Source: Thalassospira povalilytica
GTDB lineage: Bacteria; Pseudomonadota; Alphaproteobacteria; Rhodospirillales; Thalassospiraceae
Length of the DNA stretch: 64,000 nt
NCBI RefSeq assembly: GCF_002844235.1
Contig: NZ_PGTS01000003.1
Coordinates: 592,125-656,124, forward strand
Reading direction: 5' to 3'
Part shown: piece by piece, positions 35,781-45,355 of the stretch
Numbering within the stretch: the stretch's first letter is position 1
How the letters are laid out: each line of letters starts with the position of its first letter
Position numbers and translations under genes: made by a program
Notes under the pieces: model-generated
Database searches by the model: none
Seen by the model: the letters and a program-made list of their open reading frames with translations, nothing else
What the model was told of the DNA's origin: nothing

Positions 35781-38198
35781 GTGGTCAGCTTAATGAATAT
35801 GAAGATCGGACGGCAACTGATGGTTGGGGCATCGTTGTTGGCCTTTCAATATGCGTTTGCACAAGGTGCTTTTGCGCAAGACGCCGATCAGCAGGAACAA
35901 AATCAGATACTGTTCCAATTCGATATATCGGCCCAACCCTTGCCACAGGCTTTGACGGCATTTTCCGACATCACCGGTATCCAGATCCTTTATACGGAAC
36001 AGTCGATTTACCAACATGCGTCGTCAGCACTGGTTGGCGAATATACGGCAGATCAGGCTCTTGATATCCTGCTGAAAGGCAGCAACGTCGAATTCAGTTA
36101 CACATCAGCAAACTCGATCACGTTGCACCGGCTTGATGCAAATAGCGATGCCGACGAGATGACACTCGATACCATTCAGGTCATCGGTACGCGACAATCC
36201 CGGTATGACAGTCGGTATGCCGAGACGGGAACCATGATTCCCAAAGATGTAACCGAGATCCCCCGCACGGTAGAAATTATCCCGGAGCAATTGCTGCTTG
36301 ATCAGCATGCACAGGAGCTTGAAGACGTATATCGTTTGTCGCCGAACGTTGTGAATATGGATGGTTATGGCGGTAGTCGTGAAGACTTTCTTATTCGTGG
36401 TTTTCGTCGCCGCGATGATATTTATCGCAATGGGGTGCGGCTTAAAACCAATGGCCGCATCAACCCGTCAACCGTAGACAATGTGCAGATAATCAAAGGG
36501 CCGGTGGCCGAAATCGGTCAGATGACGCCAGGTGGACTGGTCAACGTCATTACCAAAAAACCGTCTTATGAGCAGCAAGCCTATGCAGTTACGAATTTCA
36601 ATGAGCATGGTCAGAAACAGGCGTTGGCTGATGTGACCGGACCGCTCGGGGAAAGTGACGCGTTTAGTTATCGTGTTACGGCCTCTGCCGAGGATAGCGA
36701 AAACTTCCGCGATGCTACGATCGAGCGGCAATTCTTGAACAGCGCGATGTCATGGATGACGGATGGCGGTTCAATGATTGATTTCAGTTATGAATATACC
36801 CATGACGAGCGACCTGTTGACCGTGGCGTTGTCACGGTCCCCGGAAGCGGTGGCAGCCGAGAGATCGCAAATGTGTCGCTTGATACCCGATTTGATCAGA
36901 CCAACCTGAACAACCGTGATGTGACGACGCATATCTGGGAGCTTGATACCTCTGTTCCGGTCTTTGATGATGACTGGTTCCTCGAAAGCAAGCTTTTCTA
37001 TGCCTATGAACAGGTTGACGAGCTGCGTAATGAGGTAACCAATGTTTCAAGCACAGGTGTTTTAACCCGACGTGTCCAGGGCAATGACGATCGCGAACTC
37101 AGCACTGCGTTCGGGCGTATGCAACTGCGTGGTGAAGCCGATCTTTGGCGACCGGTTGATTTGGTTTCCGGGGTCGAGCTGCGACATCAATATGAAACCT
37201 GGACCAACTTCTCTGGTCAGGATCAGGTTGGTGGCACCGTTTCAAATCCGTCTTCCTTCACGCTGGTTGACAATACGACCTCCAACCCGCGCTCTCGACA
37301 ATATACCGAAGTCGAGCAAATCTCTTATGGACCGTACGCACAGGGTGACTTGCATCTTACCGATGACGTGACGCTGACACTCGGCGCACGGTATGAGATC
37401 TTTGACAATGAATACAGTGCTGAAAACAAGCTTACCGGTGCTCTGTCGGGGGTAGATCCGAAACGCGATGGCAAACTGACAAAATCGGCAGGACTTCTGT
37501 GGAAGCCGGTTGAGCAGTTGTCACTTTATGCATCCTTCGCCGAGACCTTCCAGTCGCAGAATATTTATAGCGGTAATGGAACAACAGCAGTGTTTTCCCC
37601 GGAAGAGGGGCGCCAGTATGAAATCGGGGCAAAATGGTCTGGCTTGAAGGATCGTTTGCTTCTGACCGCATCACTGTTTGATATTGAGCAGGAAAACGTG
37701 GTCGAATCTGTTAATGGCACACCGCAATTGACTGGGGGGATCCGTTCGCGCGGGTTTGAAAGTTCTGTCACCGCGACACCGGTTAAAGGCTTGAATCTGC
37801 GCGGAAGTGTCGGCTTCCTTGGTTCGGAAATTGTCAGCGACAATGCCAACGATGGTAACCGTCCGGGAAATACGCCAGATATGACGGCAAGCCTTTGGGC
37901 AAGTTACGAATTCCAGGATACCGCAAGTGAATTCAAGGGACTTGGTTTTGGTGGCGGCTTGACGCATGTCGGTGATCGCTACGGCGACAATGGTCATACG
38001 TTCGAGCTGGGCAGCTATACCGTCTATGATCTTGGTGTCTGGTATTATCTGCCACTTAGAAATGAGTCGCGTATTCGCTTTGACCTTGGGGTCAAAAACG
38101 TAACGGATGAGGACTATTACGTGGCCTCGGGCGGGACATACCGTGTGAGTGTCGGTAATCCAAGAACCCTGTTTGGAAGTGTCAGAGTCGAGTTTTGA
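35781..38198 (+). CDS. TonB-dependent siderophore receptor with signalling (STN) domain
   Basis: The 805-residue outer-membrane protein imports a ferric siderophore. A signal peptide (VGASLLAFQYAFAQGAFAQ) is followed by an STN domain (FDISAQPLPQALTAFSDITGIQILY, DQALDILLKGSNVEFSY), which relays ligand binding to FecR. The plug domain follows (EIPRTVEIIPEQLLLDQHAQ, DFLIRGFRRRDDIYRNGV, VQIIKGPVAEIG, GGLVNVITKKP), then a 22-strand-type barrel ending in VSVGNPRTLFGSVRVEF with a C-terminal Phe. The GTG at 35781 follows GGGGGAC. The siderophore is unknown; the layout is FpvA/FhuE-like. Confidence 0.94.
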   Translation: MVSLMNMKIGRQLMVGASLLAFQYAFAQGAFAQDADQQEQNQILFQFDISAQPLPQALTAFSDITGIQILYTEQSIYQHASSALVGEYTADQALDILLKGSNVEFSYTSANSITLHRLDANSDADEMTLDTIQVIGTRQSRYDSRYAETGTMIPKDVTEIPRTVEIIPEQLLLDQHAQELEDVYRLSPNVVNMDGYGGSREDFLIRGFRRRDDIYRNGVRLKTNGRINPSTVDNVQIIKGPVAEIGQMTPGGLVNVITKKPSYEQQAYAVTNFNEHGQKQALADVTGPLGESDAFSYRVTASAEDSENFRDATIERQFLNSAMSWMTDGGSMIDFSYEYTHDERPVDRGVVTVPGSGGSREIANVSLDTRFDQTNLNNRDVTTHIWELDTSVPVFDDDWFLESKLFYAYEQVDELRNEVTNVSSTGVLTRRVQGNDDRELSTAFGRMQLRGEADLWRPVDLVSGVELRHQYETWTNFSGQDQVGGTVSNPSSFTLVDNTTSNPRSRQYTEVEQISYGPYAQGDLHLTDDVTLTLGARYEIFDNEYSAENKLTGALSGVDPKRDGKLTKSAGLLWKPVEQLSLYASFAETFQSQNIYSGNGTTAVFSPEEGRQYEIGAKWSGLKDRLLLTASLFDIEQENVVESVNGTPQLTGGIRSRGFESSVTATPVKGLNLRGSVGFLGSEIVSDNANDGNRPGNTPDMTASLWASYEFQDTASEFKGLGFGGGLTHVGDRYGDNGHTFELGSYTVYDLGVWYYLPLRNESRIRFDLGVKNVTDEDYYVASGGTYRVSVGNPRTLFGSVRVEF

Positions 38199-39562
38199 TG
38201 CTTCGAGACTGGAAATCATCAGCGAAATTGCCAGTCAAACCAAACTGGTTTGACTGGCATAGCTGGATCGGCGTGTATTTGGGGCTGATGTTGTTTTCCA
38301 TATGTTGGAGCGGGGCTTTTGCCGCACTATCATCGGAAATCGATTGGCTTCTTATGCCTGAGTCCCGCACAGCCACAGCAGACGAAAATTTCGACTTTTC
38401 TAACGCTTTCTCGGTCGTGGAACGTGCTTATCCAGGTGCCAAAATCGAACTCGCCGAAGCCCCGGTAAACAAAGTTTCTGCCGCACGGTTCACAGTCAAG
38501 GAACCAGATGGCGCACGCTTGTTCGTGTATTTTAGTCCAGCGACATCCGAGGTTTCCGGAAGCCAGTCGATCTTTACAGTTCAAAGGTTCTTTCGCGAGT
38601 TTCACGAGGCGTTTTTCGGTCTTTATGGCGTTGGCAAGTTCCTTGTCTGTTTGTTTGCCATTCCGCTGTTCCTGTCGATGTTCTCGGCGTTGTGTTTTTT
38701 TAAACGGTGGTGGCAGCGCTTCTTTCAACTGCGTCTTGGTCGAACAAAAATCAGCCTGTGGAGCAACCTGCACAAGTTTGCAGGGTTATGGAGCCTTTGG
38801 TTCGTTTTGTTGATGGCGTTTACCGGTGTCTGGTATCTGTTTGAAGAAGCGCGCTACAAACTTGGTGATGAAAAATTTGCCTTGGTCGACGCATATCCGT
38901 TGGCAGTTCACCAGTTGCCAGGTCCCGGAAACAAGGGGCTGGAGAAATTGCCTGTTGGAGAATTGATTGAAATCGCGCGGCAGGCGCGTCCTGATATGCA
39001 CATCACAACGATCCAGCCTGATCGTGCGGGATTTTTTTATGTTATCGGCCAATCCGATGATGTTTTGGTACGAGACCGGGCAAACAAACTGTTCATCAAT
39101 CCCGCGAGTGGCGAGATTGAATTCAATCAGTATGCCGAAGATCTAAACACCTATTGGCGTTGGTCTGAAACGGCCGATATTTTGCATTTTGGAACATTCG
39201 CAGGGATCGCCAGCAAGGTTATCTGGTTTGTTTTCGGTCTTGTTCTGGCTGGATTGTCGCTTTCCGGGGGCTGGCTTTATGTGAAAAAGCAGCAAGGCAA
39301 AAGGTCTGTAAAATGGCCAAAGGCGAATTTTGCCGCCTGTGTTGCATTGATGGTCCCGATCTCGGTATTGCCGATTGTTTGGGTTTACCTGCACCGTGTC
39401 GGCGGCAAAGTCGACGGTGAATATGTTATGGTCGAACTTCCAGATGGCGTTACAGTTTTCATCGTCAGTTGGGCGATAGTAACGTTGCTGATCGAACTGC
39501 TTTGGGTGATTGGTATCTGTCGGTTGTCTCGCGCAAAGAACAGGAAGCTTCACTTGGCGTGA
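38198..39562 (+). CDS. PepSY-associated membrane protein
   Basis: The 454-residue protein has several membrane helices (GVYLGLMLFSICWSGAFAAL, GKFLVCLFAIPLFLSMFSAL, LWSLWFVLLMAFTGVWYLFEE, VIWFVFGLVLAGLSLSGGWL, LMVPISVLPIVWVYL) and periplasmic PepSY-type segments. The WIGVYLGLMLF...WHS and HKFAGLWSLWFVLLMAFTGVW pattern is typical of PepSY_TM proteins encoded next to siderophore receptors, where ferric reductase or siderophore-handling roles are proposed. Its ATG overlaps the receptor stop (TGATG), so the pair is translationally coupled. Confidence 0.88.
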   Translation: MLRDWKSSAKLPVKPNWFDWHSWIGVYLGLMLFSICWSGAFAALSSEIDWLLMPESRTATADENFDFSNAFSVVERAYPGAKIELAEAPVNKVSAARFTVKEPDGARLFVYFSPATSEVSGSQSIFTVQRFFREFHEAFFGLYGVGKFLVCLFAIPLFLSMFSALCFFKRWWQRFFQLRLGRTKISLWSNLHKFAGLWSLWFVLLMAFTGVWYLFEEARYKLGDEKFALVDAYPLAVHQLPGPGNKGLEKLPVGELIEIARQARPDMHITTIQPDRAGFFYVIGQSDDVLVRDRANKLFINPASGEIEFNQYAEDLNTYWRWSETADILHFGTFAGIASKVIWFVFGLVLAGLSLSGGWLYVKKQQGKRSVKWPKANFAACVALMVPISVLPIVWVYLHRVGGKVDGEYVMVELPDGVTVFIVSWAIVTLLIELLWVIGICRLSRAKNRKLHLA

Positions 39563-40276
39563 TCACGGGGCATAAGAATAGCCCTTGGTGCGCGCTTCTT
39601 CGTCGCTGCAAAGTTCGGTGTTTGTTGCCTGATTGATCTTACCAAAGCGCGGATCAAGTGTGCCGATATAGTGGTGGTCTGCTGTCGCGACGAACAGGCA
39701 TCGACCTGTTTCACCTTCAAGGCGCTTTCCGTCCCGCCAGTCGGCCGGGGCAATCATGTCTCCGCCATGAATGCCGATTTCGGCGTTGTCGGCTTCTGCG
39801 GACAAACGATCATAGCGATGTGAATAGCCGCTTATCGGAAGTGCTTCGCCATCGCTGATCATTGCAGCGGCAACGTCACGTTCCCCAATTCCGCATTCCA
39901 CGATGGGGAAGTCGCCCGGTTTGGACGAGCGTTCCTGATCCCCGGGCCAGCACTGCACCGGGAACGGTGCCATGGCAAAATATTTGCGAAGTTGCATCGC
40001 CGAAGACATGCCACAATCCCAGAAACTGCCATTATGAAGGCATTGCTGGCCAAGTTCTGGGGCGTCAATGCCGGCGATATCGGCAACAACATTGTCGATG
40101 ATGATGGTATCGCCATCAATGACGACAACATCACGTCCTTCGGCTTCCAGCCCGGCGAGCTTGTCTCTGTGCTGGGTTTTGTCTGCTGCATGTACCGGCC
40201 CGCCCTGAGCATTGACCGCCAGGACAAACAGAAGGGGAACTGCGAACAGAATGAGAAGGCGGACAAAACGCTGCAA
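39563..40276 (-). CDS. Secreted thermonuclease-like (SNase) protein
   Basis: The 237-residue protein has a signal segment (LLILFAVPLLFVLAVNAQG) and an SNase-like domain (DVVVIDGDTIIIDNVVADIAGIDAPELGQ, then an added Cys pair in QQCLHNGSFWDCGMSS). The catalytic pattern is similar to staphylococcal nuclease, but the Arg/Glu dyad cannot be confirmed. Its stop touches the PepSY gene stop, so the two are tail-to-tail. Confidence 0.8.
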   Translation of the reverse strand: MQRFVRLLILFAVPLLFVLAVNAQGGPVHAADKTQHRDKLAGLEAEGRDVVVIDGDTIIIDNVVADIAGIDAPELGQQCLHNGSFWDCGMSSAMQLRKYFAMAPFPVQCWPGDQERSSKPGDFPIVECGIGERDVAAAMISDGEALPISGYSHRYDRLSAEADNAEIGIHGGDMIAPADWRDGKRLEGETGRCLFVATADHHYIGTLDPRFGKINQATNTELCSDEEARTKGYSYAP

Positions 40277-40493
40277 CGGGACCTCGATGGTTGGGCGACG
40301 GATCGGTCTTTGACGAATGACACATCGGATAGATCAAAAGAACAAGGGAAAAGAACGGCAAAATGATGACCGGCTTTGATTTTAAGGTCTGAAACCGCAT
40401 GCGGTGTGGCAGGTGCCATGCGCAATAACAGGATGCATTGATCCGGATTTGGCGCTACAAGCGGGTTTGTCTTTTGCTGACAGGGAAGCTTCT

Positions 40494-41951
40494 TTGTTTC
40501 GTCTGCAACCCATCTTTTTCGTTGTCGGGGTTATGGTCATTATCATCGGGATTTCGATGATGGTGCCGGCTGCCGTGGATCTTTATTACGGTAATCCTGA
40601 CTGGAAAATCTTTGCCCAGGCATCGATCACGACCATCGGACTTGGCGGCATGGCGTGCCTTGCCTGCCGATCGGATATCGGGCCGCGTGTCACCGCCCGT
40701 CAGGGATATGTCCTGACCGTTGTGTCCTGGATTGCTGTCAGTGTGACCGGGGCATTGCCGCTTTGGTATTCGTCGCTGGATATCAGTTTTTGCGATGCCG
40801 TGTTCGAAACGGTTTCGGGTCTGACGACAACGGGATCGACCATCCTGTCCGGGCTTGACCAGTTGCCACCGGGGTTGCTGTTGTGGCGGTCCATCATGCA
40901 ATGGCTGGGTGGGATCGGGATCATCGTCACTGCACTGGCATTGTTGCCGATGATGCGGGTTGGCGGGATGCAGCTTTTCCAGATGGAAAGTTCAGATCGA
41001 TCAGAAAAGCTTAGCCCGCGCATGCGCGACATGTGTTTGCAGATCGTCCTGATCTATAGCAGCCTGACTTTCGTGTGCCTTGTTTTGTATCGCGTATTTG
41101 GCATGAACTGGTTTGATGCCATCAACTATGCAATGACGACATTGTCGACCGGTGGCTATGCCACGTCGGATTTGTCCTTTGCCAAGTTTGACAGCAGCCT
41201 GTCGCTGCACTGGATCGCCATTCTGTTCATGTTTGCTGGTGGATTGCCGTTTACTGCCTATGCCGTGGTGCTGCGCAAACGCAATATCCAGGCCGTAATC
41301 GGCAATCAGCAGATCAAGCTGTTCTGTCTGATCATCGCGGGCTTTACCGTGTTGCTGACGATCCGTTTGACCCAGATTTCAGATGATAGCCTGTTTCGGT
41401 CTTTGACCATGGCGGCATTTAACCTTGTGTCGGTCATAACGACCACCGGGTTTGCGTCGGGGGATTATCTTTTGTGGGGACCGGCAGCAGTAATGCTGTT
41501 TTTCTTTGCGACCTTTATTGGTGGATGTTCCGGATCCACATCGGGCGGTTTCAAGATGTTCCGTCTTTATGTCGTGTTTACCGGGTTGCGTGCCCATTTC
41601 ATGCGGCTGCGCAGTCCGTCGGCTGTCGTGGTCAGTCGTATTGACCGGCATGAAATCACGTCTGACATCTATAATGCCGTGACGGTTTATGTGTTCTTGC
41701 TGACTGTCAGCTATATCGCGGTGACCATCGCGCTTGGCATGACGGGGCTTGATCTGATCACGTCGATGAGTGCCGCTGCAACGTCACTTGCCAATGTGGG
41801 GCCGGGGCTTGGCAACATCATTGGGCCGGCGGGTAATTTCCAGTCCTTGCCGGATTCTGCGAAATGGATTCTTGATATCGCGATGGTTCTTGGGCGACTT
41901 GAATTCGAAACCCTTCTGGTGCTTTTGATGCCGTCATTCTGGCGGGATTAA
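40494..41951 (+). CDS. trkH: Trk-type potassium transporter membrane subunit TrkH (first copy)
   Basis: TrkH is the K+-conducting subunit and normally works with cytoplasmic TrkA, which is not encoded nearby. The 485-residue protein has four repeated M-P-M units with the filter signatures SGLTTTGSTIL, STGGYAT, TTTGFASGDY and ANVGPGLGNIIG. The TTG at 40494 follows AGGGAA with six bases between and gives the family length; a GTG at 40404 would add 30 residues. The second copy at 46536 seems to use the same kind of TTG start. Confidence 0.9.
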   Translation: MFRLQPIFFVVGVMVIIIGISMMVPAAVDLYYGNPDWKIFAQASITTIGLGGMACLACRSDIGPRVTARQGYVLTVVSWIAVSVTGALPLWYSSLDISFCDAVFETVSGLTTTGSTILSGLDQLPPGLLLWRSIMQWLGGIGIIVTALALLPMMRVGGMQLFQMESSDRSEKLSPRMRDMCLQIVLIYSSLTFVCLVLYRVFGMNWFDAINYAMTTLSTGGYATSDLSFAKFDSSLSLHWIAILFMFAGGLPFTAYAVVLRKRNIQAVIGNQQIKLFCLIIAGFTVLLTIRLTQISDDSLFRSLTMAAFNLVSVITTTGFASGDYLLWGPAAVMLFFFATFIGGCSGSTSGGFKMFRLYVVFTGLRAHFMRLRSPSAVVVSRIDRHEITSDIYNAVTVYVFLLTVSYIAVTIALGMTGLDLITSMSAAATSLANVGPGLGNIIGPAGNFQSLPDSAKWILDIAMVLGRLEFETLLVLLMPSFWRD

Positions 41952-42089
41952 CCTCGTTATCCTTTGTTTCGGGAATTATCGAACGGCTGTGACGGACGCC
42001 ACAGACGGCGCGCCGGGTTTGATACAGGTTTGTGCAATGTTGTGAAGGCAACAAACAAAACAAACGAACAAACAAACCTGGACACGGAC

Positions 42090-42278
42090 ATGATGCTGCA
42101 GAACAAATTCACGCGCAAAATGGCCACCGTTTTTTCGGTGCTGATGATTGCCGGTGCGGTTTCGGCCTGTTCACCGGAAGTCGGCAGCGAGGAATGGTGT
42201 GCCGATCTTAAGGAAAAGCCCAAAGGCGACTGGACGGCCAATGAGGCCGCGGATTTCGCCAAACATTGTCTTTTCTGA
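42090..42278 (+). CDS. Small DUF3012-type lipoprotein
   Basis: The 62-residue protein begins with a lipoprotein signal (VFSVLMIAGAVSAC, Cys 27). Its mature part, SPEVGSEEWCADLKEKPKGDWTANEAADFAKHCLF, matches the DUF3012 family of tiny proteobacterial lipoproteins. Function is unknown. The ATG at 42090 follows GGACACGG; a second ATG follows at once. A strong terminator follows. Confidence 0.85.
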   Translation: MMLQNKFTRKMATVFSVLMIAGAVSACSPEVGSEEWCADLKEKPKGDWTANEAADFAKHCLF

Positions 42279-42357
42279 TCGTGTGAATGTCTGACCGGCA
42301 CGGTCCGTGCTGGTCGATTCTTTGCTGATGTCTGGAAATGCCGTCTTCACGACGGTT

Positions 42358-42411
42358 AAATCCGCCCTTCGACACCTGCTTGGCGGTGGTACTGTCGAAG
42401 GGCGGATTTTT
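42358..42411 (+). terminator. Long-stem terminator
   Basis: A 16-base arm, AAATCCGCCCTTCGAC, pairs perfectly with its complement at 42394-42409, with a 20-base loop and a T run. It closes the small lipoprotein gene. Confidence 0.75.
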
Positions 42412-42507
42412 GCGTCTGGCCTATGAAAAACGACATGGAACAAACTGTTGTCAGGGGCGTTAAAGACAGAACATTTCCGCGCATAAGTGCGATGCAGCAA
42501 GGTACAT

Positions 42508-42535
42508 TTGCGTTACCTTGATAAATCCCTATAAT
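42508..42535 (+). promoter_or_regulatory. Sigma-70 promoter of asd
   Basis: TTGCGT, 16 bases, then a perfect TATAAT, about 70 bases ahead of the asd start. Confidence 0.7.
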
Positions 42536-42603
42536 GCGCGGCCCGCGAATGATCGCGGTAGTCGAATACGACAACAATTTTTATACGAGGTTAGACAAGT
42601 ATT

Positions 42604-43611
42604 ATGAGTGCCGAAAATCTCCATGTCGGTGTGATCGGCGCAACCGGTGCGGTTGGCGTCGAGCTGATCAACGTTATGTTTGATCGTAACTTCCCTGTGG
42701 GTGAACTCACCCTGTTCGCATCCGAGCGTTCAGCAGGCAAGACCGTGGAGACTAAGTTTGGCACTAAGACCGTCGCGCTGTTCTCTGTCGAAGAAGCAAA
42801 GCAGTGCGACATTGTCTTCCTTGCTGTTTCGGGTGATTTCGCCAAGGAATATGCGCCGAAGATCGCCGAAGGCGCGCTGGTGATTGATAACTCGTCGGCA
42901 TTCCGCCTGAATGACGATGTTCCGCTGATCGTGCCGGAAATCAATGGTGATCTTGCCAAGACGGCGAAACTGATCGCAAACCCGAACTGCACCACGGCGA
43001 TTGCCGCGGTTGCACTTTGGCCGCTGCATCAGGCGTTTGGTCTTAAGAAAGTCATCGTGTCGACCTATCAGGCGGCATCGGGTGCCGGTCAGCCGGGCAT
43101 GAACGAACTGCGCGAAGGTCTGGCTTCGGGTCTTGAAGGCAAGCCGGTTCCGGCAGAAGTCTTTGCCCATCCGCTGGCATTCAACGTTATCCCGCATATC
43201 GACAGCTTCCAGGACAATGGCTACACCCGAGAAGAGATGAAGGTGACCTGGGAAACGCGCAAGATCTTTGGCACGCCGGATCTGCCGGTATCGTGCACCG
43301 CGGTTCGTATCCCGACCGAGCGTACCCATTCCGAAGCGATCGTCGTGGAAACCGAAAAGGCCGTTACCCCGGCGCAGGCCCGCGAAGTTCTGTCCAAGGC
43401 CAAGGGTGTGAAACTTGTCGATGATCCGGCAAACAACAAATACCCGATGCCGTTGACCGCGACCAAACAGTATGACGTCGAAGTCGGTCGTATCCGTTCT
43501 AACCTGATCTTTGGGGATCACGGTCTGGAACTGTTTGTTGCCGGTGACCAGCTTCTCAAAGGTGCGGCCCTTAACGCGGTCCAGATTGCAGAAGCATCGA
43601 TCGCCGACTAA
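42604..43611 (+). CDS. asd: Aspartate-semialdehyde dehydrogenase
   Basis: The enzyme reduces aspartyl phosphate to the semialdehyde for Met, Thr, Lys and diaminopimelate synthesis. The 335 residues show the NADP-binding [14 protein letters not shown], the catalytic Cys in [12 protein letters not shown], and [13 protein letters not shown] with the second catalytic region. The ATG at 42604 follows ACGAGG. It has its own promoter and a bidirectional terminator. Confidence 0.97.
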   Translation: MSAENLHVGVIGATGAVGVELINVMFDRNFPVGELTLFASERSAGKTVETKFGTKTVALFSVEEAKQCDIVFLAVSGDFAKEYAPKIAEGALVIDNSSAFRLNDDVPLIVPEINGDLAKTAKLIANPNCTTAIAAVALWPLHQAFGLKKVIVSTYQAASGAGQPGMNELREGLASGLEGKPVPAEVFAHPLAFNVIPHIDSFQDNGYTREEMKVTWETRKIFGTPDLPVSCTAVRIPTERTHSEAIVVETEKAVTPAQAREVLSKAKGVKLVDDPANNKYPMPLTATKQYDVEVGRIRSNLIFGDHGLELFVAGDQLLKGAALNAVQIAEASIAD

Positions 43612-43634
43612 ACCCGGCTTTGATCCTGCTATGA

Positions 43635-43674
43635 AAATGGCCCCGCCAGATGATCTGGCGGGGCCATTTGTTTT
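43635..43674. terminator. Bidirectional terminator between asd and GGDEF gene
   Basis: AAATGGCCCCGCCAGA pairs with TCTGGCGGGGCCATTT with T-rich flanks on either strand. The two genes converge here. Confidence 0.85.
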
Positions 43675-43705
43675 AACAGAGTTCTGTCGAGCCGTGTCGG
43701 GCCGG

Positions 43706-45142
43706 TCAGGCCAGTGAAATATGATCGCGTCCGGATGCCTTGGCGGTGTATAGCGCGTTATCAACGCGCGCCATCAGGGTTTCAAGGTCTTCGCCGTCGC
43801 GATACTCGGTCACACCGGCGCTGATCGTAATCAGGATCTGGTCACGGCCAAACCGCACAGGTGCTTCGCGGATATTATCCGCGAGTTCGCGGGCCTTGAT
43901 CATGGCGTCCTGACGACCGGTTTCGGGGAATATCACCACGAATTCGTCCCCGCCCCAACGGCAAATCAGATCAGATTCACGCACATTGGTACGGATCGAT
44001 GTCAGAACTTCGCGCAAAACCGCATCACCACCCGGATGACCATAGGTGTCATTGATGCTTTTGAACCCGTCGAGATCAAAACACATGACAGACAATGGTG
44101 TCTTTTGACGACGGGCGGTTTTGCTTGTCTGGTCAAAGACCATGTCAAAGACCTGACGATTGAGGCTTCCGGTCAGCTTGTCCCGTGATGCCAGTTCTTC
44201 GAGCCGGTTCTGGTAATTGCGAACCGTCAGATAGGCAACAAGACCGACGATGACGGTGATCAGAAGCGAAATACCAATATTGGCAAACAGGGTGTTTTGC
44301 AGTCGGCCATTTGACGAATAATCGCTTTGTTCAACGATCAGAAGCCATCCGAATTCCGGTACAAGGCGGCTGTTGACGAAATAGGTATGGCCATCTTCCT
44401 CATACGACATCGAGGCACCCGGCGATGTCAGGATCTGTGTGGCAAGATGGCGCATGCCCTGGCGTTCGTGCAAATTTTGCGCATCGCCAAAGCCGCTGCC
44501 ACGCAATGTCACATGACCCTGGGTATCGACAAAATAGATCGTCCGGCCATACCGGTTCTGATAGGTTTCAATCAGGTTGGTGACCGAACTGACCGACAAG
44601 CCAACGCCTGTTATGCCAATGACATTCCCGTTATAGTCGAGTACCTGATAATTGACGAAGATCGACATGCGGGACCGATCGACCGTGTCATGGTCGATAT
44701 TGATTTCATAAGGCTTTTTGGCATCGCGTGCCCGGAAGTACCATGCATCGGCCGGGTCATCTTCGCTGATCTGTTTGATCACGCCGCTTGAATGATAATA
44801 GTTCCGGGTTTTATCCGAGATAAAATAGGACGTGATGGTGTCGTAACGTGACTGGATTTCGGTCAGATATTTGATGATGCGTTTTTCATCGGTCTCGCCG
44901 GACAAGGCCCAGTCACGCACAAAGGTATCATGGGCCATCAGCGACGAAATGAAGATCGGCTGAAGCAGGTCACGCTGGATTTCGGAATAGATATTGTCGC
45001 TGGTTAGCGGAAGTGTGGTTTCGGAAATCTGTTCTTCAAGCGAATCCCGTGCGACATAAAAGCTTACAAAACTTGTGGTCAGAAAACCAACCGCAAGAAG
45101 AACGCATAAAACGATAGCGAAATATAATTTCTTCCCGTGCAC
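43706..45142 (-). CDS. Membrane diguanylate cyclase with Cache-type sensor
   Basis: This 478-residue protein makes cyclic di-GMP. An N-terminal membrane helix (LYFAIVLCVLLAVGFLTTSFV) precedes a periplasmic sensor of about 250 residues with dCache-like features (ILTEIQSRYDTITSYFIS, GITGVGLSVSSVTNLI, YFVNSRLVPEFGWLLIVEQ). A second helix is followed by a GGDEF domain with GGDEF at 397-401 and the inhibitory RxxD (RESD, 388-391) five residues before it. Product inhibition is therefore likely. The start is a GTG at 45142 behind GGGGAG. Confidence 0.94.
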   Translation of the reverse strand: MHGKKLYFAIVLCVLLAVGFLTTSFVSFYVARDSLEEQISETTLPLTSDNIYSEIQRDLLQPIFISSLMAHDTFVRDWALSGETDEKRIIKYLTEIQSRYDTITSYFISDKTRNYYHSSGVIKQISEDDPADAWYFRARDAKKPYEINIDHDTVDRSRMSIFVNYQVLDYNGNVIGITGVGLSVSSVTNLIETYQNRYGRTIYFVDTQGHVTLRGSGFGDAQNLHERQGMRHLATQILTSPGASMSYEEDGHTYFVNSRLVPEFGWLLIVEQSDYSSNGRLQNTLFANIGISLLITVIVGLVAYLTVRNYQNRLEELASRDKLTGSLNRQVFDMVFDQTSKTARRQKTPLSVMCFDLDGFKSINDTYGHPGGDAVLREVLTSIRTNVRESDLICRWGGDEFVVIFPETGRQDAMIKARELADNIREAPVRFGRDQILITISAGVTEYRDGEDLETLMARVDNALYTAKASGRDHISLA

Positions 45143-45292
45143 GGAAAGCTCCCCAAAGATAAAACCTTATATCGCTGGCTGTTTTATGCTCAGCACTTCC
45201 GGTTTGGTAATCTACGGGAAAGAACGGATCATTGCACGGGCCAAAATGGCACGGGGTGCCAAATGCAGTCGGCGATTAATTTGGTTTGAATC

Positions 45293-45326
45293 AAAAGAAA
45301 CCGCCAATCAGGTGACTGGCGGTTTC
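45293..45326 (-). terminator. Terminator after purU
   Basis: GAAACCGCCAATCA pairs with TGACTGGCGGTTTC; on the minus strand a T run follows. Confidence 0.75.
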
Positions 45327-45355
45327 GTGAAACTTTTGCGTGTGCAAGCCTGGAA

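Larger units (their letters stand above)
42279..42603. other. 325-base gap between DUF3012 gene and asd
   Basis: It holds a small hairpin (CCGTC and GACGG, 42341-42355), a 16-bp terminator stem, and the asd promoter with TTGCGT (42508-42513), 16 bases, and TATAAT (42530-42535). I see no credible small gene. Confidence 0.6.

Noticed and set aside
42433..42520. Short frame of about 28 codons before asd
   Set aside because: It overlaps the asd promoter region and has no ribosome site or family match.
42730..43764. Open frame of 344 codons opposite asd
   Set aside because: asd is certain and covers nearly all of it; the antisense product is Arg-rich with no recognisable motif.
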